Shown here: in pieces, positions 1 to 10,381 of the stretch
Position numbering within the stretch: position 1 is the stretch's first letter
Layout: each line of letters begins with the position of its first letter
NCBI RefSeq assembly: GCF_023515955.1
Contig: NZ_CP097322.1
Coordinates: 4,512,501 to 4,576,500, forward strand
Source: Streptomyces sp. RerS4
GTDB lineage: Bacteria; Actinomycetota; Actinomycetes; Streptomycetales; Streptomycetaceae
Length of the DNA: 64,000 bases
Reading direction: 5' to 3'
Program-made: the position numbers and the translations under genes
Notes under the pieces: generated by a model
Databases searched by the model: none
Told to the model about the DNA's origin: nothing
Seen by the model: only the letters and a program-made list of their open reading frames with translations

Positions 1-266
1 TCCTGCGGCACGGCATGGCGGCGGCGGGCCGTTACCTGTCGTTGCGGGTGCGCGTGGCGGACCGGCCGGGGGCGCTGGCGGGGCTCTTGGGGCTGCTGTC
101 GGTGGCGGACGCGAACGTGCTGGACGTCAGTCACGTACGGACCGACCCGAGCCTCGGGCTCACCGAGGTCGAGGTGGAACTGCACCTGGAGACGAAGGGC
201 CCCGAGCACTGCGCGCAGGTGACGCGGCGGCTGCACGGGGCGGGGTACCGGATGATGGGCTCGTAG
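1..266 (+). CDS. ilvA: Threonine ammonia-lyase, C-terminal ACT-like domain (5' end outside window)
   Basis: Only the last 88 or so residues are present; the frame is open from base 3 and the start lies to the left. The segment RYLSLRVRVADRPGALAGLL followed by DANVLDVSHVRTD is the ACT-like regulatory domain at the end of catabolic or biosynthetic threonine dehydratases, which convert threonine to 2-oxobutanoate and ammonia. In this domain family, effector binding tunes activity. The internal ATG at 15 is not a real start, because the LRHG just before it continues the family alignment. A hairpin terminator follows directly. Confidence 0.8.
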   Translation, partial: LRHGMAAAGRYLSLRVRVADRPGALAGLLGLLSVADANVLDVSHVRTDPSLGLTEVEVELHLETKGPEHCAQVTRRLHGAGYRMMGS

Positions 267-281
267 GCGCGGTCCGTAATC

Positions 282-303
282 GCCGGGCGAAAACCCGCCC
301 GGC
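282..303 (+). terminator. Rho-independent-type hairpin after ilvA
   Basis: An 8-bp perfect stem (GCCGGGCG at 282-289 with CGCCCGGC at 296-303) closes a 6-nt A-rich loop, 15 bases after the ilvA stop codon. There is no clear U tract, as is usual in Streptomyces. Confidence 0.6.
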
Positions 304-344
304 AACCCTAGGCTTTGCGCGGGAACGTACCCCTTTCAAGTCGA

Positions 345-374
345 TTCGCTTCGTTTCAGTTCGTTTCGCTTCGT
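345..374 (+). repeat. Direct repeat in the ABC-transporter leader
   Basis: The decamer TTCGCTTCGT occurs at 345-354 and again at 365-374, exactly 20 bp apart, inside a T-rich patch (330-375) that stands out from the GC-rich surroundings. It lies 16-46 bp before the start of the ATP-binding gene. Two turns of helix between copies would suit a regulator binding one face of DNA. That role is inferred. Confidence 0.4.
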
Positions 375-390
375 ACACGGGAGTATCCAA

Positions 391-1394
<1,004 letters not shown>

Positions 1395-1398
<4 letters not shown>

Positions 1399-2255
1399 CC
1401 ACCGACACCCACGTGGCCCCGCGGCCGGCCGCCCCTCGACCGCGCGGCGGCATCGCCCAGGGCGTCAAGGACTCCCTGGTCATCGCCCAGCGGAACCTGA
1501 TCCGCATGTCCCGAATACCCGAAATGATCATTTTCGGGGTCATTCAGCCGGTCATGTTCGTCGTCCTCTTCAGCTACGTCTTCGGCGGCTCCATCAGCGT
1601 CGGCGGCAGCACCTCACCGGCCGCCTACCGCGAGTTCCTGATGGCCGGCATCTTCGCCCAGACCGTCACCTTCGCCACCGCCGGCGCGGGCGCCGGCATC
1701 GCCGACGACATGCACAAGGGCCTCATCGACCGCTTCCGCTCCCTGCCCATGGCCCGCGGCGCCGTCCTGACCGGCCGCACCCTCGCGGACCTCGTCCAGA
1801 CCACCCTGACCGTGATCGTCCTGGCCGTCGTCGCCCTGATCGTCGGCTGGCGCACCCACACCGGCTTCGGCGAGGTCCTCGCCGGCTTCGCCCTGCTGCT
1901 CCTGCTGGGCTACGCCTTCTCCTGGATCGGCGCCCTGATCGGCCTGTCGGTACGCACCCCGGAGGCGGCCACCTCGGGCGGCCTGATCTGGCTCTTCCCG
2001 CTGACGTTCATCTCGAACGCCTTCGTCCCCTCCGACAACATGCCGACCTTCCTGCGGCACGTCGCGGAGTGGAACCCCTTCAGCGCCACCGTCCAGGCGG
2101 CCCGCGAACTCTTCGGCAACCTCCCCCCGGGCTACCCCGTCCCGGAGGCCTGGCCCATGCAGCACCCGATCTGGGCGTCCGTGCTCTGGTCCCTGCTGAT
2201 CATCGCCGTCTTCCGCACCCTCGCGGTCCGCAAGTACCGCTCGGCGACGGCCTGA
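1395..2255 (+). CDS. ABC-2 type permease, DrrB family
   Basis: 286 residues. Membrane subunit of the exporter, expected to have six transmembrane helices. Hydrophobic stretches are visible from about residue 50 (MIIFGVIQPVMFVVLFSYVF) to the last helix near the end. The conserved ABC-2 features FRSLPMARGAVLTGR and the late hydrophobic segment with PFSATVQAARELF match DrrB-type permeases. The start is the ATG at 1395, overlapping the ATPase stop by 4 bp. An upstream in-frame extension into the ATPase gene is only an alternate-frame reading. No regulator is adjacent. Confidence 0.88.
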
Positions 2256-2273
2256 CCCCGCCCCCGCCCACGC

Positions 2274-2311
2274 GAAGGCCCCCGTCGGAACCGGTTCCGA
2301 CGGGGGCCTTC
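2274..2311. terminator. Perfect 38-bp palindrome between convergent genes
   Basis: Bases 2274-2292 are exactly complementary to 2293-2311 (19-bp arms with no spacer; core CGGAACCGGTTCCG). The palindrome sits between the permease stop (2255) and the greA stop (2323), so it can end transcription from both directions. Confidence 0.8.
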
Positions 2312-2322
2312 GGGGAGGGTGA

Positions 2323-2820
2323 TCAGCCGGCGAAGGGCTTGACGTCCAGGATCCTGACCGTGGCCTTCTTGCCGTTCGGCAGCTCGTACTGGGCGTCCTC
2401 GCCGACCTTCTTGCCGTTCACGCCGCTGCCCAGGGGGGACTGCGGGGAGTAGGTCTCGAAGTCCGAGGAGGCGTACTCGCGGGAGGCCAGCAGGAACTCC
2501 AGCGTGTCGTCCTCGTCGCCGTCGAAGGCGATCTTGACGAGGGTGCCGGGGGCGACCACGCCCTCCGACGCGGGCGCGGTGCCGACCTTCGCGTTCTCCA
2601 GGAGCTGCGTGAGCTGGCGCACCCGAAGCTCCTGCTTGCCCTGCTCCTCCTTGGCCGCGTGGTAACCGCCGTTCTCGCGCAGGTCACCCTCCTCACGGGC
2701 GGCCGCGATCTTCATGGCGATCTCCGTGCGGGCGGGACCAGAGAGGTAGTCCAGCTCGGCCTTCAGCTGGTCGTACGCCGCCTGGGTCAGCCAGGTGACG
2801 TTCTCGCTCGTCTGGGTCAC
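2323..2820 (-). CDS. greA: Transcription elongation factor GreA
   Basis: 165 residues, usual size. GreA enters the RNA polymerase secondary channel and stimulates cleavage of backtracked transcripts. The N-terminal antiparallel coiled coil (about 12-85) carries the acidic tip in AREEGDLRENGGYHAAKEEQ. The C-terminal FKBP-like domain ends with SPLGSGVNGKKVGEDAQYEL and a short lysine-rich tail. It is a monocistronic core gene in this window, ended by the shared palindrome. The start ATG at 2820 has a GAGGAGC ribosome site just upstream on the minus strand. Confidence 0.96.
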   Translation of the reverse strand: MTQTSENVTWLTQAAYDQLKAELDYLSGPARTEIAMKIAAAREEGDLRENGGYHAAKEEQGKQELRVRQLTQLLENAKVGTAPASEGVVAPGTLVKIAFDGDEDDTLEFLLASREYASSDFETYSPQSPLGSGVNGKKVGEDAQYELPNGKKATVRILDVKPFAG

Positions 2821-2989
2821 GGGTGCTCCTCGTCGGTACAGGGGACTACAAGGCCGCCAGCGGCGGGCGAAACCACGAGCCTAACAATTCGGGAAGAAAA
2901 GGGGGAGGACACCCTGTGTATGAAGTGTGTCATCGTCCCCGCCCGGGGCTCGTGGCACCCGTGTGGCCAGAGGGATCCGGCTGACGGAG

Positions 2990-4111
2990 TCAGCGCTCGA
3001 AATTGGTGAGAACACACCCCTCGACCAGCGACTGCTCCAACCGGTACCCGGCCGGCGCGCTGAAACCGCGCTCGCAGTTCAGGTAGAGGAACTGCTGCTG
3101 GTAGAGACCGTGGCGGACGGACTTGCTGTTGGTCTCCACGGCGACGTTGGTGCCGACCAGCAGCTTGCTCCCGGTGGCCAGGAGGCGTCCGTCGTCCTTC
3201 AGGTCGGCCAGCTGCGCCGCCTTGGCCCTGGTCTGCAGCGTCCGCATGTCGGAGACCACGTCCAGCCAGTTCAGGTCGTGCGCGCGCTGCGCCCCGGCGA
3301 GGTTGCCGCAGACCGCGCGCTCCTTGACGCCCCAGGCGCGCGGGTCGCCCTGGACCACCGGCTTGTAGTCGATCGACTCGACGGCGGCGTCCTCGGTGGA
3401 CATCTTCGTGCAGTCGACGGAGTGGCCGACGAGCTTCCTCAGCTCGGCGAGGCTTCCGGCGGAGGCCAGCCCGAGGCTGCCGGTGGCGGGCTGACCGGGC
3501 TTTTCCGGACCCTCCGTGGCGGGGTCGCGCGGGACCTCGTAGTTGGGGCTGCCGTCACCGTCCTCGCTGTTGACGAAGTCGCCGAGCCCGCAGCCCTCGA
3601 CCAGCGCCTTCTCCCGGTGGTAGCCGTCGGGCGGGAAGAAGGACACATTGCAGCTCAGGACGCGCAGGTCCGAGGCGACGAGGGCCACGGCGGTCTTGGT
3701 CTTCGTCGGCGTGACCGCGAAGTCCTTCCCGACGATCACGCGGCTGCTCAGGCCGTACCCTTCGTTGCCCGCCGCGAGCTGCGCCGCCGTGTGGTCCTTG
3801 TAGCCCTGCTGGAAGGCCTTCATGTCCGGGGTGATGTAGAAGACGATCTCGCCGTTCCCGGTCCTGTCGGTGCACACGCCGCGCTCGGTGACCCCCCACT
3901 TCCCGACGGTCGTGAATTCCGTCCGGGGCAGCCGGGGGTCCTTCGGATCCGTGCTCATGTTCTCGCACGACGCGAACTTCTGTACGTACTTCTGCGCCCG
4001 GGTCAGCGGGGACTCCGAGGCGCCGGGCGAGTCGGAGGAGGCCGGGGTCTGGCGGAGGCGGTCGAGGCGGTGGCGAGGGTGGTGATCTGGCGGATGCACA
4101 CGCACGTGCAT
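2990..4111 (-). CDS. Hypothetical protein with two tandem cysteine-rich repeats
   Basis: Not recognised. About 373 residues from the ATG at 4111; upstream in-frame codons to 4204 look non-coding. Two homologous modules of roughly 140 residues are visible. Each has W-G-V-(T/K)-E-R-(G/A)-V-C, then VG-(K/T)-(D/N)-x-AV, then L-x-C-N or LNCE, and closes with GY-x-x-E-x-x-LVEGC-x-L-x-(N/D)F. Four cysteines per module suggest disulphides and an exported protein, but no convincing signal peptide is found. A frame change near 4050 could hide one, because the next frame reads TTLATASTASA. The gene lies downstream of the DUF4307 gene and is probably co-transcribed with it. The 5' end is uncertain. Confidence 0.6.
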   Translation of the reverse strand: MHVRVHPPDHHPRHRLDRLRQTPASSDSPGASESPLTRAQKYVQKFASCENMSTDPKDPRLPRTEFTTVGKWGVTERGVCTDRTGNGEIVFYITPDMKAFQQGYKDHTAAQLAAGNEGYGLSSRVIVGKDFAVTPTKTKTAVALVASDLRVLSCNVSFFPPDGYHREKALVEGCGLGDFVNSEDGDGSPNYEVPRDPATEGPEKPGQPATGSLGLASAGSLAELRKLVGHSVDCTKMSTEDAAVESIDYKPVVQGDPRAWGVKERAVCGNLAGAQRAHDLNWLDVVSDMRTLQTRAKAAQLADLKDDGRLLATGSKLLVGTNVAVETNSKSVRHGLYQQQFLYLNCERGFSAPAGYRLEQSLVEGCVLTNFER

Positions 4112-4129
4112 GCATGACGATGCTCTCTT

Positions 4130-4179
4130 GATCGCCCGGCTTGATCTCGCGGCTCGATCGCCGGGCTTGATCTCGCGGC
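4130..4179. repeat. 24-bp tandem duplication
   Basis: Bases 4130-4153 and 4156-4179 are 23/24 identical (core CTTGATCTCGCGGC) with a 26-bp period. The pair lies between the DUF4307 gene and the double-repeat protein, where the latter's N-terminus is unclear. Confidence 0.7.
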
Positions 4180-4208
4180 CCGTCGAGCAGGCGGGTGGCC
4201 GCACGGGC

Positions 4209-4622
4209 TCAGCGGGCGGTGGTGGTCGGCCGGCAGGCGATCAGTTCGACCATGGTCGCGCGACCGGTGGTCTTCAGGGTGACGAGCTCGTCCACGCGGC
4301 TCTGGCGCTGGTCGAAGGTGAAATCGGCGCGACCCACCTCGCCGTGGCCCTCGTCCTGCGAGCTGAGCGTGCACACCCCGGTCACCGAGGCGTCCTTGCG
4401 GACCTCCAGGTGCACCTTGACCTCGCTGTCGGAGACGACCTGGAACTTGATCACCTCGGCGCTGACGGACTGCCCGCCCACGTAGTCCCAGCCGATCCAC
4501 CCGACCAGGGCCAGCAGGCCGACGCCCAGCACCGAACCGACGATCTTCAGCCCGCGATCCGCACGCTCCTCCGCGGAGCGGCCGTAGCGGCCCTCGGGGA
4601 GCCCTTCGCGTACCGCGCTCAT
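4209..4622 (-). CDS. DUF4307 domain-containing membrane protein
   Basis: 137 residues: a short charged cytoplasmic N-terminus (PEGRYGRSAEERADRGLK), one transmembrane helix at about 27-46 (IVGSVLGVGLLALVGWIGW), then an extracytoplasmic beta-rich domain. This is the layout of the actinobacterial DUF4307 family, whose function is unknown. It is divergent from mca (start 4874), and this arrangement is common in actinomycetes. The ATG at 4622 has GAGAGGA 7 bases upstream. The last residues RPTTTAR fit a C-terminal tail. Confidence 0.8.
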   Translation of the reverse strand: MSAVREGLPEGRYGRSAEERADRGLKIVGSVLGVGLLALVGWIGWDYVGGQSVSAEVIKFQVVSDSEVKVHLEVRKDASVTGVCTLSSQDEGHGEVGRADFTFDQRQSRVDELVTLKTTGRATMVELIACRPTTTAR

Positions 4623-4873
4623 GATCGTTCCTCTCCGCGGGGCCGGAGGCTTCCCCCGCCGCTCCGGTCGCCTGGTACAGGGAGCATGTCACGGCGCCCC
4701 GGCGGGGGAGGAATCGGGCTTCCCTCCCGAAGGGCCTCCCGACGGGCTGGAGAGTCGCACGACGCCGGCTCGAGGGTCGGGGCCCCGCGGGGGAAATCCC
4801 CTTCGTCGTTTGTCGGAGGGAGGCGTCACTATAGAAGCCGACCCGTCGCGCCCGATTCGCAGAGGATCCTGTC

Positions 4874-5755
4874 TTGACCGAGCAGCTTCGACTGATGGCC
4901 GTCCATGCCCACCCCGACGACGAGTCGAGCAAGGGCGCGGCCACCATGGCCAAGTACGTGTCCGAGGGGGTGCCCGTGCTCGTCGTCACCTGCACCGGCG
5001 GTGAGCGCGGCTCCATCCTGAACCCCAAGCTCCAGGGCGACAAGTACATCGAGGAGAACATCCACGAGGTCCGCGCCAAGGAGATGGACGAGGCGCGCCA
5101 GATCCTCGGCATCGAGCAGGAATGGCTCGGCTACGTCGACTCCGGCCTGCCCGAGGGCGACCCGCTGCCGCCGCTGCCCGAGGGCTGCTTCGCCCTCGCG
5201 GATGTGGACGAGGCCGCCGGCGAGCTGGTGAAGAAGATCCGCGCCTTCAGGCCGCAGGTCATCACCACGTACGACGAGAACGGCGGCTACCCGCACCCCG
5301 ACCACATCATGACCCACAAGATCTCGATGGTCGCCTTCGACGGCGCGGCCGACACCGAGAAGTTCCCGGAGGCCGAGTTCGGCCCGGCGTACCAGCCGCA
5401 GAAGCTCTACTACAACCAGGGCTTCAACAAGCCGCGCACCATCGCCCTGCACGAGGCGCTCCTCGCGCGCGGCATGGAGTCCCCCTACGGGGAGTGGCTG
5501 GAGCGGTGGAAGGAGTTCGAGCGCAAGGAGCGGACCCTGACCACCCACGTGCCGTGCGCGGACTTCTTCGAGATCCGCGACAAGGCGCTCATCGCGCACG
5601 CCACGCAGATCGACCCCGACGGCGGCTGGTTCCGCGTCCCGATGGAGATCCAGAAGGAGGTCTGGCCCACGGAGGAGTACGAGCTCGCGAAGTCGCTCGT
5701 CGACACCTCCCTCCCCGAGTCCGACCTCTTCGCGGGCATCCGGGAGAATGCTTAG
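4874..5755 (+). CDS. mca: Mycothiol S-conjugate amidase Mca
   Basis: 293 residues, normal length. Mca cleaves mycothiol S-conjugates to a mercapturic acid (exported) and GlcN-Ins (recycled), detoxifying electrophiles and self-made antibiotics. The LmbE-like zinc site is visible: AHPDDE with H13 and D16, and PHPDHIMTH with H144 as third ligand. TCTGGERGSILN is the family substrate loop. The start is a rare TTG at 4874, with AGAGGA at 4861-4866. Family alignment begins at this TTG (MTEQLRLMAVHAHPDD); the ATG at 4895 would remove seven conserved residues. A 76-residue membrane protein follows after 2 bp. Confidence 0.95.
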   Translation: MTEQLRLMAVHAHPDDESSKGAATMAKYVSEGVPVLVVTCTGGERGSILNPKLQGDKYIEENIHEVRAKEMDEARQILGIEQEWLGYVDSGLPEGDPLPPLPEGCFALADVDEAAGELVKKIRAFRPQVITTYDENGGYPHPDHIMTHKISMVAFDGAADTEKFPEAEFGPAYQPQKLYYNQGFNKPRTIALHEALLARGMESPYGEWLERWKEFERKERTLTTHVPCADFFEIRDKALIAHATQIDPDGGWFRVPMEIQKEVWPTEEYELAKSLVDTSLPESDLFAGIRENA

Positions 5756-5757
5756 CC

Positions 5758-5988
5758 ATGAGCGCTACGCAGGCAGCAATCACCCAGTTCCTTCCGCTGG
5801 CCGCCGACACCTTCGACAAGAACAAGGTGACCCCCGGACTCCTGGGGTTCGTCGTGTTCGCGGTCCTCGCCGTCGGCGTCTGGGGCCTGATGAAGTCGAT
5901 GAACCGGCACATGGGGCGGGTGGACTTCGAGGAGGCCCCCGAACCGGCCGCCGCGGCCCCGGCGGCCAAGGGCACCCCGGCCCCGTAG
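5758..5988 (+). CDS. Small single-pass membrane protein downstream of mca
   Basis: 76 residues. An amphipathic start (MSATQAAITQFLPLAADTF) is followed by one transmembrane helix at about 27-45 (PGLLGFVVFAVLAVGVWGLM), a basic stop-transfer patch (KSMNRHMGR) and an Ala/Pro-rich tail. The start is 2 bp after the mca stop, so it is certainly in the same transcript. Family function is unknown. Confidence 0.75.
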   Translation: MSATQAAITQFLPLAADTFDKNKVTPGLLGFVVFAVLAVGVWGLMKSMNRHMGRVDFEEAPEPAAAAPAAKGTPAP

Positions 5989-6091
5989 CCGGCTCCCGCG
6001 TACGTCGCCCCCTGCCGCCCCTCCGGCCGACCGCCGGGGTGTGCGGCGGCGGCGGCCTCGGTGTGCCCGCCGCCGCCCCGCCGGGTGCGGC

Positions 6092-9000
6092 TCAGGGGGC
6101 CGGCGGCGGCACCGGCACGCCCATGATCTCCTGCGAGTGCAGGTTCGGGACCAGGCCCAGCCGCCACGCCTGCCAGCCCTCCGCCGGGTCCACCCCCCGC
6201 GCCAGGACCACCCCGTAGGTCTCCAGGCAGTCCTCCAGCCGGGCGTCGCGCAGCGGATGACCGGCCGCCGCCAGCCGCTCCAGCTCCGCGCGCGCCTCAT
6301 CGGGGGTCGCGCCCGCCGGGCCCGCTCCGCCCGCCGCGCCCGCGGCGCTTTCGGCGTACGGCAGCATCGTGCAGCGCAGGAAACGCGCCCAGTCCTCACC
6401 GCGCCGGTCCCGGTAGGAGGCGAACAGCCGGGTCGCCTCCTCGCACAGCCCGACCGCCGGCGCCACCCGCCCGTTGCCCGCGTCCACCACCGCCAGCTCC
6501 AGGCAGGTCCACGCCTCCCCGTGCGCCAAGCCGACCCGCCGGAAGTCCGCCCGCGCGTCCGTCAGCAGCTGCCGGGCGAAGCCGGAGTTGCGCAGGTTCC
6601 CCGTACGCGCCGCCCCGAGGTCGCGCGTGACGCGGCCCGAGTGGTGGCGGGCGTGCGCCAGCCCGTACACGTCCCGCATCCGGGAGAACATCGTCCGGGC
6701 CCGCTCCAGTTCCCGTACCGCCCGGTCCGGCTCGCCGCCCTCCTCCAGCGCTTGGCCCACGTAGTACAGCGTCCACGCCTCACCGCGCGCGTCCTCCGCC
6801 AGCCGGTGGCGCCCCAGCGCCTCGCGCAGCCGCTCCAACGCCGTCGCCGGATCCCCGTCGACCACCCGGGCACGGCCCAACTGGGTCAGCGCCCAGGCCT
6901 CGCCCCGGTCGTCGCGGGTGCGCCCGTACAGCTCCAAGGCCCGCAGCAGCTCCGCCTCCGCCCGCGCCGGCTCGCCCGTGCGCAGGTACACCTGGCCCAG
7001 CTGGAAGTGCGCCCACGCCTCGCCGTGCACGCTCTCGCTCTCCCGGTGCAGGGCCAACGACTGCTCCAGCAGCGCCAGCGCCTCCGCCAGGTGCGCCCGA
7101 TCGCGCTCCACCGCCGCCAGCGCGTGCAGCCCCCACGCCCGGTCGCCCGCCAGCTCCTGCGGCTCCTGCAACACCAGCGCTTCCCGGATGCGGGCCGCCG
7201 CCTCCCGCAGGTTCCCCTGGTGGTGCAGCGTGATGCCCAGCGAGATCAGCGCCATCCCCGCACCCGCGTCCTGCTCGGCCTCCCGGTACTGGTCGACCAC
7301 CGACGCCAGGGTGGTGCGCGCCTTGTCCAGATCGCCCAGCTGGCGCGCCGCGATGCCCGTACGCCACTGCACCGAACGGTTCAGCCGGTCCTGGCCCCCC
7401 GCGCCCACGGCCCCCACCGCCCGCACCAGCTCGTTGATCTCGCCCAGCCGGTACAGGTCCCCGCGCAGCAGGCAGAAGTCGCACAGCGCGCCCAGCAGGT
7501 CCAGGACCGCCTGCTGGTCCACGCCCTCCGAGTGGCGCAGCGCCGCCGTGATGAAGCTCGACTCGTCGTCCAGCCAGCGCAGCGCCGCGTCGAGGGAGGC
7601 GAAGCCGTGGCCCCCGAAGTGGTTCGCGCGCGTCGACATCTTCCCGTCGACCATCCGGATCACCGAGTCCGCGAGCTTCGCGTAGTCGCGGATCAGCCGC
7701 TCGTGGGCCGCCGCCGCCTCCGCCCGGTCCTCGTCCGCCGCCAGCCGCGCCGCCGCGTACGCGCGCACCGCGTCGTGCATCCGGTACCGCTCGCCGCGTA
7801 CGAGGTCCAGCAGGCCCGCCTGCGCCAGCTCGCGCAGCAGCCGCCCGGCCTCCACCCGGTCGGCGCCGGTCAGCGCGGCCGCCGCCGACGCGCCCAGCGA
7901 GACCCGCCCGGCCAGGGTCAGCCGGCGCAGCAGCCGGCGCCGCTCCTCGGGGAGGCGGGCGTAGGCCAGGTCCAGGGCGTGCTCCAGGAGCCGTCCCCGC
8001 CCCGTCCGAGGCACGCGCCGCCCCAGCGGGGCGAGCACCCGCAGCGCCAGCGGAGGCGGCGCCCAGCGCGAGCAGCTCGTCGCGCGCCCCGGAGCCCGAG
8101 CCGGCGCCCGCTTGCGCGCCGGATCCCGCGACCGCGCCCACGCCGGCGCCCGCCCCGCGCCGGAGCCCGCCGCCGCGCCCGCGCCGCCCGCCGCCCGCGC
8201 CCCGCGCGCAGCACCCCGGCCGCGGCCTCCTGCGACAGCCGCACCACCGGCAGCTGGTGCACCCAGGCCCCCATCCCGTCCGGCAGTTCCAGCGGTTCCC
8301 GGGCCGTGACCAGCACCAGGCTCTCGGAGCGCTCCGGCACGAGCGCGCGCACCTGCTCTGGATCCACCGCGTCGTCCAGCACCACCGTCACCGGCAGCCC
8401 CGACAGGTGCTGGTGGTACAGCTCGCCGAGCCGCCGCACCTGCTGCTCCACAGAGGCACCCTCCCGGAACAACAGCTGCTCCCGGGGCGCCCCCAACCGG
8501 TTCAGCAGGTGCAGCAACGCCTCCCGCGTGGACAGCGGCGCCTCCCCGGGAGCCGTTCCGCCCCGCAGGTCCACCAGGCACGCGCCCCGGAACTGGTCCC
8601 GCAGCGCGTGCGCCGCCCGCAACGCCAGCGCGGTACGGCCCACCCCGGGCTCCCCGTGCAACACCACGACCACGGGCCGCGTCTCGGTACTGGCACGGGC
8701 GCTGTGCACCCACTGGGCGACCCGGGTGAGCTCCGTCTCCCGGCCCGTGAACAGGGGTCCCGCGTCCGGGAGTTGCCCGAACGACTGCTCCAGCATGGCG
8801 CGCCGCCGGGCCTCCGCGCTGCGGTCGCTCCCGCGCAGCGGCGGGGCCGCCCCGGAGGGCTGCTTGCCGAGGACCGACCCCGGGCCGGAGCCGGGGCCGG
8901 AGCCGCCGGACGCTCCGGCGCCCGCCCCGCCCGCCACCCCGCCGTTGATCCCGGAGCGGGCGCGCGCGGTGCCCCGTACCGCCGTCGCCACCAGTCGCCG

Positions 9001-9516
9001 CTGCTCCAGGAAGGGCCGGATCCCGCGCACCTCCAGTGCCGTCAGCCACTGCAGGCGCAGCTGCTCGGGCCCGCCCGGCCGGCCCGCGACCCCCGCGCGC
9101 CGGTTCGCGGCCGGGACGTGCAGGGCCGTCACCTTCGCCACCGTGGTGGCCGCCCCCGCGACGCCCACGACGATGCCCGCGCTGATCGACGTACCCGCGT
9201 CGACGCCGAAGGCGAGGTCCGCGCCCACCGCGGCCGCCGCCGCGACCGCCGTCACCAGCAGGGCCGCCCCGCCGTTGCCCCGCCGGAAGGATTCCCCGAG
9301 CGACTGCTCCCCGGCCGCCGCCTCGTCCAGGGCGCTCACGTACGCCGCGTACTCCTCGGCCGCCGCCGCGGCCATCCCGTCCAGGGCAGCGCGCCCGCGC
9401 GCCAACAGAGCCTCCCCGTCGACGGGCGCGCCGCCGGAAGCCGCCGACCGGCGGACCTCCTCCTCGACCGCCCGAACGAGCACCCGCTCGGCCTCCACAC
9501 GATGACTGTCCCGCAT
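6092..9516 (-). pseudogene. NB-ARC/TPR regulatory ATPase, frame-disrupted at about 8.03-8.23 kb
   Basis: Full span about 1140 codons. The N-terminal part (start ATG 9516, GAGGAGG 8 bases upstream) has a coiled/charged start, two hydrophobic helices (about residues 70-120), then an NB-ARC ATPase: P-loop GEPGVGRTA near 287, hhhhD as VTVVLDDAV, and LVTAREPLEL. The C-terminal part, in another frame, resumes with PLALRVLAPLG and MHDAVRAYAAARLA, then about ten tetratricopeptide repeats (for example AEALALLEQSLALHRE). These are AfsR/SARP-like signalling ATPases without the DNA-binding domain. Between them a Gly/Ala linker (GSGAQAGAGSGSGARDELLA) lies in a third frame. Two separate single-base-type shifts are needed, in an extreme GC tract. 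Sequencing error or true decay are both possible. Confidence 0.75.
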
Positions 9517-9655
9517 CGGCGTCCTCCTCGGAGAGTTCCGTACACCGCGCACCGCGCACCGTGCGGCAAGTGTCCTGCGCGACAGACCGGAGCGCGAGTG
9601 AATCTGAGCTAGTTCAGAGGGAGTTGACGCGGGAACGGTCACTTATGGTGGTGGC

Positions 9656-10381
9656 ATGGGCAACGGCCGGTGGACACGCGGACTGTGCGCGCTCGGCCTG
9701 TCGCTGATGGCCACCACCGGCTGCCAACAGGCCGCGCCCGCACGGGGGTTCGTACTCCGTTACGAGGACCCCGCCCCCGCCGACCGCGCCGACGCCCGCT
9801 TCCTGGAGGACCGCCGCGTCGCCGAGCCCGTCCTCGCCGCCCTCAACGCCTACGTGGCCCTCCCGCACCGCGTCACCGTCTCCGCCCGCTCCTGCGCGGG
9901 CGAGGGCACCGGCTACGACCCCGCGGCCCGGCGCATCGAGCTCTGCTACGACGACCTCCCCGAGGAACGCGAACCGTTCCTCCGTGCCGGCGAGGCCCCC
10001 GCCGACGAACAGCTCACCGCCGTCGTCCGCGAAACCCTCCACCACGAGGCCGGCCATGCCCTCCTCGATGCCCTGGGCGCCACCCCCGACTCGGCCCGCG
10101 CCGAAGAGGACGCCGCAGACGACTTCGCCCGCCTGATGCTCCTGCGCGAAGGCCCGCCCGGCGAGGACACCCTCCTGACCGCCGCCCGCGCCTACGACCT
10201 GGCGCCCCCCGCCCCCGACCCCGACGACGAGCACGCCCCACCCCCCGCCCGCGCCGAAGCCCACCGCTGCGCCGTCCACACCACCTCCCCCCACCGCATC
10301 CCCACCCCGCCCTCCTGCCCCACCCCCTGGCCCCACGCCCAATCCACCTGGACCAAAGCCCTGACCCCCCTTCTCAGGTGA
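9656..10381 (+). CDS. DUF4344-type lipoprotein metallopeptidase
   Basis: 241 residues. The signal sequence ends in a lipobox (LMATTGC, lipidated Cys about 23), so the mature protein is membrane-anchored outside the cell. A gluzincin-type motif HHEAGH is at 129-134 (HExxH = H130-H134), with downstream acidic residues EEDAADDFARLML supplying a likely third ligand. This matches the DUF4344 putative metallopeptidase family; substrates are unknown. The last 60 residues are Pro/His-rich, low complexity. It is divergent from the NB-ARC gene with a 139-bp shared promoter region. Confidence 0.8.
   Translation: MGNGRWTRGLCALGLSLMATTGCQQAAPARGFVLRYEDPAPADRADARFLEDRRVAEPVLAALNAYVALPHRVTVSARSCAGEGTGYDPAARRIELCYDDLPEEREPFLRAGEAPADEQLTAVVRETLHHEAGHALLDALGATPDSARAEEDAADDFARLMLLREGPPGEDTLLTAARAYDLAPPAPDPDDEHAPPPARAEAHRCAVHTTSPHRIPTPPSCPTPWPHAQSTWTKALTPLLR

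Noticed and set aside
6041..9505. Very long open frame (over 1100 codons) antisense to the NB-ARC/TPR gene
   Set aside because: Arg/Pro/Gln-rich composition, no domain signal and no ribosome site; it is a GC-bias shadow of the minus-strand gene.
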